DNA of 38,376 nt from JAYFRE01 sp034926235 (GCA_034926235.1 JAYFRE010000073.1:1-38376); one strand, 5' to 3'; counted from the first letter of the stretch, positions 15,649 to 24,956 are shown. The notes: generated by a model from the letters alone, not told the origin. Program-made: numbers and translations.

Positions 15649-16773
15649 ATGACCGACAACGCCAACCGCGCCTTGCTGCCCGCCGGGCTGCGCGATCTTT
15701 TGCCGCCTCACGCCGATCATGAGGCCGCCGTGGTGGCCCAGCTGATGCGCGATTTCGCCGCCCAGGGCTATGAGCGGGTCAAGCCGCCTTTGATCGAATT
15801 CGAGGAAAGCCTGCTGTCGGGTAGCGGCAAGGCGATGGCCAAGCAGACCTTCCGCGTCATGGACCCGGTATCGCAGCGCATGATGGGCTTGCGCTCCGAC
15901 ATGACCCTTCAGACCGCGCGCATCGCCACGACCCGTCTGGTCGGGCAGCCCCGGCCGCTGCGTTTGTCCTATGCGGGACAGGTGCTTCGGGTCAAGGGCA
16001 GCCAGTTGCGGCCCGAGCGGCAATTCGGGCAGGCGGGCATCGAACTGATCGGCGTCGATAATGCCGCTGCCGACGCCGAGGTGATCGCGCTGGCGGTGCG
16101 CTCGCTTCGTGATCTCGGCATCGATCGGATCAGCGTCGATCTGGCGATGCCGACGCTGGTCGGCGAGATCGTCGCCGAGCTGGGCGGCGGCGAGGATTTG
16201 AAGGAAGCCATCGATTATCGCGACGTGGCCGCGGCGCTGGCGGCGAAAAGCGGGCCGGCCAAGCTGCTGGCGCGTCTGATCGAGGCTGTGGGTCCCGCCG
16301 GCGAGGCGCTGGCCCGGCTGAAGGCGCTCGATCTTCCGCCCAAGGCTGCCTTGTTGCGCGAACGATTGGCCCAGGTGCTGGCGCTGCTTGAACGGGCCGC
16401 GCCGGATCTGAAGCTGACCATCGATCCGGTCGAAAGCCGGGGCTTCGATTATCAGATCGGATTGGCCTTTACCCTGTTCGCGCGCGGCCATTCCGGCGAG
16501 ATCGGACGCGGCGGCCGCTACCGCGCCAATGGTGAAAGCGCCGTGGGCGCGACCTTGTTCATGGATACGGTGCTGGAAGCGGCGCCGGAACAGCCTTCTC
16601 CCCGGCGGCTGTTCGTTCCTTTGGGCACGGATGCGGCGCAAACCGAACGGTTGAGAGCCGAAGGATGGGTCACGCTGGCCGGATTGTCGCCGGTGGAGGA
16701 TCCGATCGCCGAGGCGCGGCGGATGGGGTGTTCTCATGCCCTGGTGGACGGCGTTCTCGCAGCGGCGAATTAG
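15649..16773 (+). CDS. hisZ: ATP phosphoribosyltransferase regulatory subunit
   Basis: The 374-residue HisRS-like paralogue pairs with the short form of HisG to catalyse and regulate the first step of histidine synthesis. It opens 'LLPAGLRDLLPPHADHEA' and carries the class-II fold motifs 'LRSDMTLQTARIA', 'SYAGQVLRVKGSQLRPERQF', 'QAGIELIG' and 'EIGRGGRYR', but has no anticodon-binding domain. ATG 15649 fits this N-terminus; the frame continues upstream to 15217 through serC, which is a chance overlap. Its presence implies that the short HisG is encoded elsewhere. Shorter than a true HisRS, which supports HisZ. Confidence 0.93.
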   Translation: MTDNANRALLPAGLRDLLPPHADHEAAVVAQLMRDFAAQGYERVKPPLIEFEESLLSGSGKAMAKQTFRVMDPVSQRMMGLRSDMTLQTARIATTRLVGQPRPLRLSYAGQVLRVKGSQLRPERQFGQAGIELIGVDNAAADAEVIALAVRSLRDLGIDRISVDLAMPTLVGEIVAELGGGEDLKEAIDYRDVAAALAAKSGPAKLLARLIEAVGPAGEALARLKALDLPPKAALLRERLAQVLALLERAAPDLKLTIDPVESRGFDYQIGLAFTLFARGHSGEIGRGGRYRANGESAVGATLFMDTVLEAAPEQPSPRRLFVPLGTDAAQTERLRAEGWVTLAGLSPVEDPIAEARRMGCSHALVDGVLAAAN

Positions 16774-16890
16774 GGGTAGAATTCCGGCGATATCCGGTGA
16801 AGACGGTTTTTCTGAAAGACGTATCCGCGCGTGGTGCGCCGGCGTCGTTGGGCGCGGGCGGACTTTGATCGGCGAAAAGGGGGCTTTGCG

Positions 16891-18180
16891 ATGGCGAATG
16901 TGACGGTGGTCGGCGCTCAATGGGGCGACGAGGGAAAGGGCAAGGTTGTCGATTGGCTGAGCGAGCGCGCCGATATCGTGGTGCGGTTCCAGGGCGGCCA
17001 TAATGCCGGTCACACCCTGGTCATCGATGGCGTCACCTATAAGCTGTCTCTGCTGCCGTCGGGCGTGGTGCGCGGGAAGCCGTCGGTCATCGGCAATGGC
17101 GTGGTGATCGATCCCTGGGCGTTGCTGGCCGAGATCGAAAGCATCGGCAAACAGGGAGTCGTGATTACCCCGGATATCCTGAAGGTGGCCGAAAACGCTT
17201 CGTTGATCCTGCCGTTGCATGGTCATATCGATCGCGCGCGCGAGGAAGCCTCGGGTGCGGCAAAAATCGGCACCACCGGACGCGGCATCGGCCCGGCCTA
17301 TGAGGACAAGGCGGGACGGCGCGCCATCCGCCTGTGCGATCTGGGCGACGACGCGGTTCTGGAAATGAAGATCGAACGTCTTTTGTCCCACCACAACGCG
17401 CTGTTGCGCGGGCTGGGCATGGCCGAGATCGAAGGGGGCGACCTTCTGCGTCAGTTGAAGGAAATCGCACCCCGCATCCTGCCCTATGCCGATGTGGTTT
17501 GGGAAAGGCTGGAAGCGGCCCGTCATGCCGGGCAGCGCATTCTGTTCGAAGGCGCGCAGGGCGCCATGCTCGACGTCGATCACGGCACCTATCCGTTCGT
17601 CACCTCGTCCAACACGGTGTCGGGGCAGGCGGCGTCGGGTTCGGGCATCGGGCCGGGTCAGGTCGGTACCGTGCTCGGCATCTGCAAGGCCTATACGACC
17701 CGCGTCGGCGCGGGGCCGTTCCCGACCGAGCTTTTCGACGATACCGGGCGCATCATCGGCGAGCGGGGACGTGAATTCGGCACCATCACCGGGCGGCGGC
17801 GGCGCTGCGGCTGGTTCGACGCGGTGCTGGTCCGCCAGGCGGTCAAGGTCGGCGGCATCGGCGGCATTGCCTTGACCAAGCTTGACGTGCTGGACGGTTT
17901 CGACGAGTTGAACATCTGCACCGGTTATCGGCTGCGCGGCCAAATCCTGCACCATCTGCCTGCGTCTCAGTCGGCACAGGCCGAGGTCGAGCCGATCTAT
18001 GAACGGATCGAAGGTTGGTCTCAAAGCACGCAAGGCGCCCGATCCTGGATCGATCTGCCGGCGGCGGCGATCAAATATGTCCGCCGAATTGAAGAGTTGA
18101 TCGAAGCGCCGGTGGCGCTGTTGTCGACCAGCCCTGAACGCGAAGATACGATTATGGTGCGCGATCCTTTCGCCGATTAG
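16891..18180 (+). CDS. purA: adenylosuccinate synthetase
   Basis: The 429-residue GTP-dependent ligase joins IMP and aspartate in AMP synthesis. Motifs: P-loop 'GAQWGDEGKGKVVDWL' with the catalytic Asp, 'RFQGGHNAGHTLV' with the catalytic His, 'TTGRGIGPAYEDKAGRRAIR', 'GAQGAMLDVDHGTYPFVTSS', 'TRVGAGPFPTEL' and 'KLDVLDGFDELNICTGY'. ATG 16891 follows a purine-rich AAAAGGGGG and starts the protein directly at the conserved strand; the frame extends to 16831 without family similarity. A strong hairpin follows the stop. Confidence 0.97.
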   Translation: MANVTVVGAQWGDEGKGKVVDWLSERADIVVRFQGGHNAGHTLVIDGVTYKLSLLPSGVVRGKPSVIGNGVVIDPWALLAEIESIGKQGVVITPDILKVAENASLILPLHGHIDRAREEASGAAKIGTTGRGIGPAYEDKAGRRAIRLCDLGDDAVLEMKIERLLSHHNALLRGLGMAEIEGGDLLRQLKEIAPRILPYADVVWERLEAARHAGQRILFEGAQGAMLDVDHGTYPFVTSSNTVSGQAASGSGIGPGQVGTVLGICKAYTTRVGAGPFPTELFDDTGRIIGERGREFGTITGRRRRCGWFDAVLVRQAVKVGGIGGIALTKLDVLDGFDELNICTGYRLRGQILHHLPASQSAQAEVEPIYERIEGWSQSTQGARSWIDLPAAAIKYVRRIEELIEAPVALLSTSPEREDTIMVRDPFAD

Positions 18181-18200
18181 AGGCCGAAGCGCTGGAAACA

Positions 18201-18244
18201 GTGGAAAAAAGGGGATGAGAGCCTGCTTTCATCCCCTTTTCCAC
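18201..18244. terminator. terminator after purA
   Basis: GTGG-A6-GGGGATGA (18201-18218) pairs with TCATCCCC-TTTT-CCAC (18229-18244), leaving a two-base bulge in the A run and a 10-nt loop. The stem of about 16 bp with A/T tracts inside both arms lies 20 nt after purA and would work best as a bidirectional or strong intrinsic terminator closing the serC-hisZ-purA run. Confidence 0.75.
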
Positions 18245-18341
18245 GCCATGATGCTTGAGTCTCCGGCAAGGGACCCTTTACAGTCCAGGCGAAGATGTCC
18301 TTGATAAAAGGGCGGCCTCGGCAGGGGATCGACAGGACGGC

Positions 18342-20393
18342 ATGGCCAACGAACAGCAAAAAGGCGCAGGCGGTTCCGTTCTTCTGCGGGATCGCTATCT
18401 GATCTATCCGAATTCACCCCTGCCCGAGTTCAATACAGGATCGGCCCTGGCCTTTTTGGCCCAGGATCGCCGCGACGCCAAACGGATGCTGTTCGCCCTG
18501 ATCGTGCGTCCCGGTCTGCCTGCCCGTATCCAAACCCTGCGTCTGTTGAACGGTGCGCGATGCCCGGGTTTGATGCCGCTCGACGATTGGGGCGTCATCG
18601 CTTGGCCGCCGGCCGCGCGCAAGGTTATGGCCGTGGTCTATGAACAGCCTTTGGGCGGGCGGGTGTTCGGGGGCGGTAATGGCAATGGCAACGGCAATGG
18701 CAATGGTAAGGCCGCGTCGTCGCGTTTCGATGAAGGCGATCTGATCCGCAAGGTCATCGCTCCGATCGGTGCGGCGCTGAAGGAACTGCGCTCTCGCGGT
18801 CTGACGCACCGCGCCATCCGTCCGGACAATCTGTTCTGGGCGACGGCGGACAAGGATCGGGTGGTTTTGGGCGACGGCGTCACCGCGCCGCCCGGCATGG
18901 ATCAAAGCACGGTCATGGAAAGCGTCGAAAGCGCCATGACCATGCCCGAGGCGCGCGGCAATGGACGGCATGCGGACGATTGTTACGCCTTCGGGGTCAC
19001 GCTGATTCACCTGCTGGGCATCACGCCGTTGCCGGGAGCGGATGACGATACCATCATCCGGATGAAGCTGACCCAGGGCAGCTATAGCGCCCTGATTGAT
19101 GAACCGCGCCTGCCGTTGGGCATCATCGAATTGTTGCGCGGCCTGTTGTGCGACGATCCCGATCAGCGCTGGAACAGCGACTCGATCGATCTGTGGCTGG
19201 GCGGGCGGCGCATGATCCCGCTTTTGGCCAAGGCCGAAAAACGGGCTGCGCGCGCCTTCACCATCGGCGGACGGGAACATTTTTTCATTCGCGATCTGGC
19301 CTACGGCCTGGTTCGCAACTGGGATTCGGTCAAATCGCTGGCGACCGACAGCCGGATCGAATTGTGGGTGCGTCGCTCGCTCGATCAGAAAGAGAAAGCG
19401 GTGGCTCTGGCGGCCGTCACCGCCGACGTGGCCGCGTCCGGCGCGGCTGACGGAAAACAGCTTTCTCCCGACGTCGTTCTGGCAAAGATCTGCATGATTT
19501 TGGATGAGCAGGCGCCGATCCGCTATAAAAGCCTGTCGGTGATGCCCGACGGCATCGGCGCGTTGCTGGCGGTCCGGCTGACGCAAGGCGGCGATATCCG
19601 TCCGATCGCCGAAATGCTGCTGCGCGATATCCCCAAGATCTGGATCGAAACGCGTCATGCCTACAGTCCCGACAATGCGACATTGGACGGGCTGTTCCGC
19701 AACGCTCGCACCTATCTGGAACGGGGCACTATCGGCAATGGCATGGAGCGGGTGCTCTATGAGCTGAATGAAACGATGCCTTGCGTCAGCCCGTTTGTGG
19801 TCGATGATTATGTGCAAGACATCCGCGATCTTCTGCCGGCTCTGAACGCTGCGGCTAGCAAGTTCCAAGACAAGGGCTGGCCGGTGGACCGCCATGTCGC
19901 GGGGTTCATTTCGGCCCGCGCCAAGTTCGATGTCGATCGCCAGATTTCCGATCTGTCCGACCCTAAATCCGACCGTTCGGCCTTGGCGATGCTCAGTCTT
20001 TTGGCGCATCTGCAATGGCGGCTCGGCCAGAACGGTCTTTACGGTCTGTGCGGTTGGGTCGTTGGACGGTTGCAGCCGGTCATCGAGAGCTATCACAACC
20101 GCAATACGCGCCGCCGGCTCGAAAAGGATTTACTGCGCCTGTCCAAGGAAGGCAGCCTGGTCGAGATGGTGCGGCTTTTGGACAATCCGGAAGAGCGGAT
20201 GAGGGACGCACAGGGTTTCGAGCAGGCGCGGGCGGAATGGACATCCGCCGCCGTCGAAACCAAGCGCACCATGGACGGCGAGGCGCAGCCCGATGAGGAA
20301 TCGATCCGCGCCGGCCGTCAGGTGGCGGCGCTGATTTCGGTGAGTATTGCGCTGGTGACGGTATCGCTGCTGCTGCTGCAAAGGCTTTTATAG
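18342..20393 (+). CDS. tail-anchored protein kinase-like protein, probable pseudokinase
   Basis: The 683-residue protein has an N-terminal Ser/Thr-kinase-like domain (about 15-300), a long helical region and one C-terminal hydrophobic segment (about 661-683), predicting a cytoplasmic protein anchored by its tail. Kinase landmarks are recognisable but altered: the HRD loop is 'HRAIRPDNLFW' (156-166, Asp to Ala), the DFG site reads 'VLGDGV' (D178), the APE site 'MPEARG', helix F 'ADDCYAFGVTLIHLLG', and the final 'DDPDQRW'. No clear VAIK lysine or Gly-rich loop is seen, so phosphotransfer is unlikely. A Gly-Asn repeat (112-122) interrupts the N-lobe/C-lobe junction. ATG 18342 has AGGACGG just upstream. 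The next gene starts immediately after its TAG, so the two probably form an operon. Confidence 0.75.
   Translation: MANEQQKGAGGSVLLRDRYLIYPNSPLPEFNTGSALAFLAQDRRDAKRMLFALIVRPGLPARIQTLRLLNGARCPGLMPLDDWGVIAWPPAARKVMAVVYEQPLGGRVFGGGNGNGNGNGNGKAASSRFDEGDLIRKVIAPIGAALKELRSRGLTHRAIRPDNLFWATADKDRVVLGDGVTAPPGMDQSTVMESVESAMTMPEARGNGRHADDCYAFGVTLIHLLGITPLPGADDDTIIRMKLTQGSYSALIDEPRLPLGIIELLRGLLCDDPDQRWNSDSIDLWLGGRRMIPLLAKAEKRAARAFTIGGREHFFIRDLAYGLVRNWDSVKSLATDSRIELWVRRSLDQKEKAVALAAVTADVAASGAADGKQLSPDVVLAKICMILDEQAPIRYKSLSVMPDGIGALLAVRLTQGGDIRPIAEMLLRDIPKIWIETRHAYSPDNATLDGLFRNARTYLERGTIGNGMERVLYELNETMPCVSPFVVDDYVQDIRDLLPALNAAASKFQDKGWPVDRHVAGFISARAKFDVDRQISDLSDPKSDRSALAMLSLLAHLQWRLGQNGLYGLCGWVVGRLQPVIESYHNRNTRRRLEKDLLRLSKEGSLVEMVRLLDNPEERMRDAQGFEQARAEWTSAAVETKRTMDGEAQPDEESIRAGRQVAALISVSIALVTVSLLLLQRLL
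18675..18704 (+). repeat. tandem hexanucleotide repeat encoding Gly-Asn
   Basis: Five tandem copies of GGYAAY (18675-18704) encode a Gly-Asn run inside the pseudokinase gene. Units differ only at third codon positions. Because the unit is 6 bp, copy-number change would keep the reading frame and only alter linker length. Confidence 0.85.
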
Positions 20394-20921
20394 ATGGCGA
20401 AGGCTGCCAAGGCGAAAACGAAGGAAAAGACGCCCCCCTCGGGGCGTGAGGCGACGGAAAAGAAGAAAAGGGCTGGGCCGAACCGGTTCCTGATGCTTCT
20501 GCTTTGCGCCGCGCTGGTGCCTTTTTCACTGCCGACGCTGCTTTTGCTGTTGGTCGGCATGTTGCCGAGCCTGGCCGCCGTGGTCGTTGAAAAAGGCGCT
20601 TATCGCTATGCCTGGGTCTGCGTCGGCGGATTGAATTTCGCCGCTCTCTCTCCCTGGCTGTTCAAGCTGTGGTTTGGACGCCACACCATGGCCTATGCGA
20701 TCGAACAGATCGCGGGCATTTCGATGCTGCTGGCCGCCTATAGCGGGGCCGCCGTGGGCTGGCTTTTATATCTGGGCGTGCCGCCGCTGGTGCGCGCGAT
20801 TTTGTCGGCGACCTCGCACCACCGGCTGGATAATCTGTCCAAGCTGCAGAAAAATCTGGCGGATCAATGGGGCGAGGATGTGTCGCAAACGCCCGGAACG
20901 GCCCCGCCGGGGGGCCGCTAA
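20394..20921 (+). CDS. small integral membrane protein coupled to the pseudokinase gene
   Basis: I do not recognise a named family. The 175-residue protein has a Lys-rich, cytoplasm-like N-terminus (1-27), then hydrophobic stretches at about 31-63 (likely two helices), 70-92 and 103-130, and a polar C-terminal tail of about 40 residues containing 'HHRLDNLSKLQKNLADQWG'. The ATG directly follows the pseudokinase TAG with no spacer, so co-expression is likely. It ends 17 nt before the stop of the convergent parE. A role as membrane partner of the pseudokinase is inferred from this arrangement only. Confidence 0.75.
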   Translation: MAKAAKAKTKEKTPPSGREATEKKKRAGPNRFLMLLLCAALVPFSLPTLLLLLVGMLPSLAAVVVEKGAYRYAWVCVGGLNFAALSPWLFKLWFGRHTMAYAIEQIAGISMLLAAYSGAAVGWLLYLGVPPLVRAILSATSHHRLDNLSKLQKNLADQWGEDVSQTPGTAPPGGR

Positions 20922-20938
20922 CGGGCGGCGGCGACGCT

Positions 20939-22903
20939 TTAGACGTCCAGATCCCGCGCGAAGCGGGCATGTTCCTGGATGAAGCGGAAACGCAGTTCTG
21001 GACGCCGGCCCATCAGATTGTCCACTACCCGCCCGGTTTCCTCGCGCCCCTCTTCGGGTAGGACGACGCGCAGCATGGTGCGGCTGGCGGGGTCCATGGT
21101 GGTTTCCTTGAGCTGGCGCGGCGGCATCTCGCCCAGCCCCTTGAAGCGGCTGATCTCAACCTTCTTGTTGGCGAAATCCCGTTCCAGAAGAGCAGTCTTG
21201 TGGGCGTCGTCGCGCGCATAGACGGTGTGCTGACCCGCTGAAATACGGTAAAGCGGCGGACAGGCCAGAAACAGATGCGCGTTTTCGATCAGTTTCGGCA
21301 TTTCCTGATAGAAGAAAGTCATCAGGAGCGAGGCGATATGCGCGCCGTCCACATCGGCATCGGTCATGATGACGATAAGTTCATAGCTCAGCCGTGATTC
21401 GTCGTAATCCTGGCGCACGCCGCAGCCCAGCGCTTCGATCAAATCGCGGATTTCCTGATTGGCGCGCATCTTGTCGGCCGAGGCCGAGGCAACGTTCAGG
21501 ATCTTGCCGCGCAAAGGCAGCACCGCCTGGGTTTCGCGGTCGCGGGCCTGCTTGGCCGAACCGCCGGCGGAATCGCCTTCGACCAGGAACAGTTCCGATC
21601 CGTGCGAAACGCTGCGCGTGCAGTCGGTCAGCTTTCCGGGCAGGCGCAGCTTCTTGGTGGCGCTTTTCCGCGACAGCTCCTTGGCCTGCTTCTTGCGCGT
21701 GCGTTCGTCGGCCCGCATCAGCACATGGTCGAGCAGTGCGCTGGCGGCGGCAGGATCGCCCGACAGCCAATGGTCGAAATGGTCCTTGAGCGCGTTTTCG
21801 ACCAGCCGGGCCGCTTCGGGCGAGGCGAGCCGTTCCTTGGTTTGGCCCTGGAACTGCGGCTCGCGGATGAAAAGGGATAAGAGCAGGCAAGCGCCGCCGC
21901 TGACATCTTCCTGGGTGATCGAGGCGGCGCGGCGGTTGCCGGTCATTTCGGCGTAGTTCTTCAGCCCGCGCACCAGCGCGGTCCGCAACCCGGTCTCATG
22001 CGTGCCGCCATCCGGCGTCGGCACGGTGTTGCAATAAGAATGGCAGAAACCGTTTTCATCCGACGGCCAAGCCACCGCCCATTCGACCTGTCCCATATCG
22101 TCGGGGAAGGGGGCGGTTCCCGTGAAGGACTGTCCGCCGTCGAGCGCCCGGTCGCCGATCATCGAATCGAGGAAGTCTGACAATCCGTTGGGAAAATGCA
22201 GAACGTCCTGCTGGGGAATATCGTCCCCGTTCAACGGGATGGCGGGATCGCAGGACCAGCGGATTTCGACGCCGCGATAGAGGTAAGCCTTGGCGCGCGC
22301 CATGCGATAGAGCGTGCCCGGTTGAAGGCGGGCCTCGGTCCCGAAGATGTCGGGATCGGGGTGAAAGGAAATGCTGGTGCCCCGGCGGTTTTGCACCGCT
22401 CCGATCAGGCTGAGCGGGGCCAAAGGTTCGCCCCGGGAATAGCTTTGCGTCCAGAGCTGGCGGTCCTTGGCCACCTCGACCGTGGTTAAGTCCGACAGGG
22501 CGTTGACCACCGAAACGCCGACGCCGTGCAGGCCACCCGAGACCTTGTAGGCGCTGCCGCCGAACTTTCCGCCCGAATGCAGTTTGGTCATGATGATTTC
22601 CAGCGCCGAACGGTCTGGATATTTCGGGTGGGGATCGACCGGGATGCCGCGGCCATTGTCGCGCACGGTCGCGGTGCCGTCCGCCTTCAGCTCCAGTTCG
22701 ATCCAGCTCGCATGACCGGCGACGGCTTCGTCCATGGCGTTGTCGAGAAGCTCGGCGACCAAATGGTGCAGGGCTTTATCGTCGGTGCCGCCGATATACA
22801 TGCCGGGACGGCGGCGCACGGGCTCTAGCCCTTCCAGAACCTCGATATCCTTGGCGGAATAGCCGGTGCTGGCGGGCGTTAGATTTTGAAACAGGTCTGA
22901 CAT
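20939..22903 (-). CDS. parE: DNA topoisomerase IV subunit B
   Basis: The protein of about 654 residues is the ATPase subunit of topoisomerase IV, which decatenates daughter chromosomes. GHKL motifs: 'LVAELLDNAMDEAVAGH', 'VRDNGRGIPVD', 'VSGGLHGVGVSVVNALS' and the transducer 'FQGQTKERLAS'. The Toprim domain shows 'LVEGDSAGGSAKQARDR', 'LPLRGKILNV' and 'VIMTDADVDGAHI'. The end 'LMGRRPELRFRFIQEHARFA' is ParE-like; GyrB is usually over 800 residues, so ParE is favoured. Start chosen at ATG 22903 ('MSDLFQN'), typical of alphaproteobacterial ParE; an ATG three codons upstream (22912) is possible. Divergent from the GH17 gene. Confidence 0.95.
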   Translation of the reverse strand: MSDLFQNLTPASTGYSAKDIEVLEGLEPVRRRPGMYIGGTDDKALHHLVAELLDNAMDEAVAGHASWIELELKADGTATVRDNGRGIPVDPHPKYPDRSALEIIMTKLHSGGKFGGSAYKVSGGLHGVGVSVVNALSDLTTVEVAKDRQLWTQSYSRGEPLAPLSLIGAVQNRRGTSISFHPDPDIFGTEARLQPGTLYRMARAKAYLYRGVEIRWSCDPAIPLNGDDIPQQDVLHFPNGLSDFLDSMIGDRALDGGQSFTGTAPFPDDMGQVEWAVAWPSDENGFCHSYCNTVPTPDGGTHETGLRTALVRGLKNYAEMTGNRRAASITQEDVSGGACLLLSLFIREPQFQGQTKERLASPEAARLVENALKDHFDHWLSGDPAAASALLDHVLMRADERTRKKQAKELSRKSATKKLRLPGKLTDCTRSVSHGSELFLVEGDSAGGSAKQARDRETQAVLPLRGKILNVASASADKMRANQEIRDLIEALGCGVRQDYDESRLSYELIVIMTDADVDGAHIASLLMTFFYQEMPKLIENAHLFLACPPLYRISAGQHTVYARDDAHKTALLERDFANKKVEISRFKGLGEMPPRQLKETTMDPASRTMLRVVLPEEGREETGRVVDNLMGRRPELRFRFIQEHARFARDLDV

Positions 22904-23154
22904 GGCGCGCATTATAGGGGCGGGTCCGCATTTTCGGCAAGATTGTTGGGGGTCAGGAGGCGAGGGGGCACAACATCTATTGTCCGGCCGCGGCTATCCT
23001 GGGCTTCTCGCTGCCGGTCCGGGATTTGTCCGCCTTTGATCGCCCGCTCAGGCGCTCCTCTTGCGTCAAGTCTTTTGCCGGCGGTTGTGTGGGCGTGATA
23101 TCCTCTTCTTTTCACCACGATGCTTGATGCGTCTTTCGGATTATCCCTGAAAAA

Positions 23155-24924
23155 GTGACACACGATTCCTCGACCCCGCCTTTGCCTGGCCGGCCCGTTC
23201 GGCTGGCTTCTCTCGCTCTGATTCTGGCCCTGGCGCTTGGCGCTCTGGCGGCCGGGGCTTCATGGGCATGGTTCAATCGTCCGGTTATGATCGAGGAAAG
23301 CTGGAATGAGCCGCTCGCCAGCGTTTCCTTCGCGCCGTTCCGGCGCGGCCAGAGTCCGCTCGCCAAGATCTATCCCACGCCCGCACAGGTCGAGGAGGAT
23401 CTGCGCGCCTTGCAAGGCCTGGCCCAGGGCGTGCGCACCTACACCTCGCGCGAAGGATTGGAGCGGGTGCCGGAGATGGCGTCCAGGCTGGGGCTGAAAG
23501 TCATTCAGGGTGCGTGGCTGGGCTCGGAGGTCGAGGAAAAAGGCCGGGTCATCAACCGGAAGGAAATCGACGCGCTCATTGCCTCGGCCAACGCCTATCC
23601 CAACGAGGTGCAGCGGGTGATCGTCGGCAACGAGGTGCTGCTGCGCAACGATCTGAAGCCCGACGAACTGATCGCCTATATCCGCGAGGTCAAATCCAAG
23701 ATCAAGCAGCCGGTGTCCTATGCCGACGTCTGGGCTTTCTATCTGAAATATCCCGAAGTCGCGCGCGAGGTCGATTACCTGACCATCCACATCCTGCCTT
23801 TCTGGGAGGATGAGCCCGTTACCCTGGAGGAGGCGGAGGACCATGTCGTCAAGATCGTTCAGCGCATCCGTGCGGCTTTTCCCGACAAGCCGATCCTGAT
23901 CGGCGAGACCGGCTGGCCATCCCTGGGCCGCGACCGGGGGCCTGCCCATGTCAATACCGTCAATGCCGCCCGTTTCGTGCGCAAAATGGCGGCGTTGGCT
24001 GATCAGCACGGTTTCGATTACAACATTGTCGAAGCCTTCGATCAGCCGTGGAAATCGGCCTTGGAAAACACGGTCGGCGCTGCCTGGGGCATTCTGGACG
24101 TCGAGAGGCGGGCGAAATTCGGCATGTCCGGTCCTGTGATCGAGGTCCCCGATTGGCGGTTGCGCGCCGGCATCGCCCTTTTGGGCGGGCTGGTGGCGGG
24201 CGCGGTGCTGGGCGCGGGCGTGAGCGGTTTTGGGCGGCAATTGGTCCTGGTTTTAGCCGCCCAGGCCCTGAGCTGGCTGGCGGTCACCGCCTGTTTTCAT
24301 GCCCAGGCGGTCAGCTTCCAATGGTGGCAGGATATTTGGGCGCCGTTCCGGGGCGCGCTCGCGGTCCTGACGGCCTGGTTGAGCCTGCGCCGCATGGCGC
24401 TGCTGCTGGGGTCAAAGCGGGAAGCGGCGAAAACGCCGCGTTGGGGGCTGGAAACCATCGCCGCCATCAACGGATTCTATGCCCTGATTTGGACGGCGCT
24501 GCTGGTGGTGGACGGCCGTTACCGGGATATTCCCGTCATCGATTTCGGTGCGGCGGCGCTGGGAATTCTGCTGCTGCTGGGGCTGTCTTGGGCGACGGCC
24601 GGGGTGCGGGGGCTTTCGGGGGCACAATCCCTGACCGGCGCGGCTGTCTGGGGACAGGATTCAGGCATGCCGGACAGATGCCGGGCAAGGGGCGGATGGA
24701 TTCTAGGCATCGGCCTGCCGCTCGCCGTGTTGGCCGCGCCGATCAGCGAGGGGTTGGCGATCATCGGACAGGATTTCGTCCATGATCATCCAGGCCTGTC
24801 CGAACAGGTGCCTTTGGTGCTGCACGCCATGGTCTCGAATGTCGAGATCAATGGATGGGCGGTGATGCTGGCGATTATGGCGCTGCCTTATCTGGCGGCG
24901 CGGATCAAGGGGCGGAATCGGTAA
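23155..24924 (+). CDS. membrane-bound GH17-family beta-1,3-glucanase/glucosyltransferase-like protein
   Basis: The 589-residue protein has an N-terminal hydrophobic anchor (about 18-40), a GH17-like TIM-barrel domain (about 65-330) and a hydrophobic C-terminal half with about six or seven helices. Catalytic glutamates are visible: E160 in 'RVIVGNEVLLR' (acid/base) and E251 in 'ILIGETGWPSLG' (nucleophile). 'ALQGLAQGVRTYTS' and 'VVEAFDQPWK'-type barrel strands ('NIVEAFDQPWKS') agree. The barrel should face the periplasm, where related proteins trim or branch beta-1,3-glucans. GTG 23155 is the only start that keeps the anchor. No glycosyltransferase gene is adjacent, so the glucan source is unknown. 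The stop is followed by a terminator shared with the convergent tetR. Confidence 0.85.
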   Translation: MTHDSSTPPLPGRPVRLASLALILALALGALAAGASWAWFNRPVMIEESWNEPLASVSFAPFRRGQSPLAKIYPTPAQVEEDLRALQGLAQGVRTYTSREGLERVPEMASRLGLKVIQGAWLGSEVEEKGRVINRKEIDALIASANAYPNEVQRVIVGNEVLLRNDLKPDELIAYIREVKSKIKQPVSYADVWAFYLKYPEVAREVDYLTIHILPFWEDEPVTLEEAEDHVVKIVQRIRAAFPDKPILIGETGWPSLGRDRGPAHVNTVNAARFVRKMAALADQHGFDYNIVEAFDQPWKSALENTVGAAWGILDVERRAKFGMSGPVIEVPDWRLRAGIALLGGLVAGAVLGAGVSGFGRQLVLVLAAQALSWLAVTACFHAQAVSFQWWQDIWAPFRGALAVLTAWLSLRRMALLLGSKREAAKTPRWGLETIAAINGFYALIWTALLVVDGRYRDIPVIDFGAAALGILLLLGLSWATAGVRGLSGAQSLTGAAVWGQDSGMPDRCRARGGWILGIGLPLAVLAAPISEGLAIIGQDFVHDHPGLSEQVPLVLHAMVSNVEINGWAVMLAIMALPYLAARIKGRNR

Positions 24925-24927
24925 GGA

Positions 24928-24945
24928 GGCCGGCTTCTGCCGGCC
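24928..24945. terminator. bidirectional terminator between GH17 and TetR genes
   Basis: GGCCGGC (24928-24934) and GCCGGCC (24939-24945) form a perfect 7-bp stem with a TTCT tetraloop, 3 nt after the GH17 stop and 11 nt from the TetR stop on the other strand. T-tract support is weak (CCCGTTT). Confidence 0.6.
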
Positions 24946-24956
24946 CCCGTTTCCCA

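Noticed and set aside
15319..18033. A 904-codon open frame on the minus strand across hisZ and purA
   Set aside because: It is antisense to two clear genes, has Arg/His/Gln-rich composition typical of shadow frames in GC-rich DNA, and matches no family.
18414..20096. A 560-codon minus-strand frame under the pseudokinase gene
   Set aside because: It is a shadow frame; the plus-strand frame has kinase motifs, a membrane anchor and a ribosome binding site.
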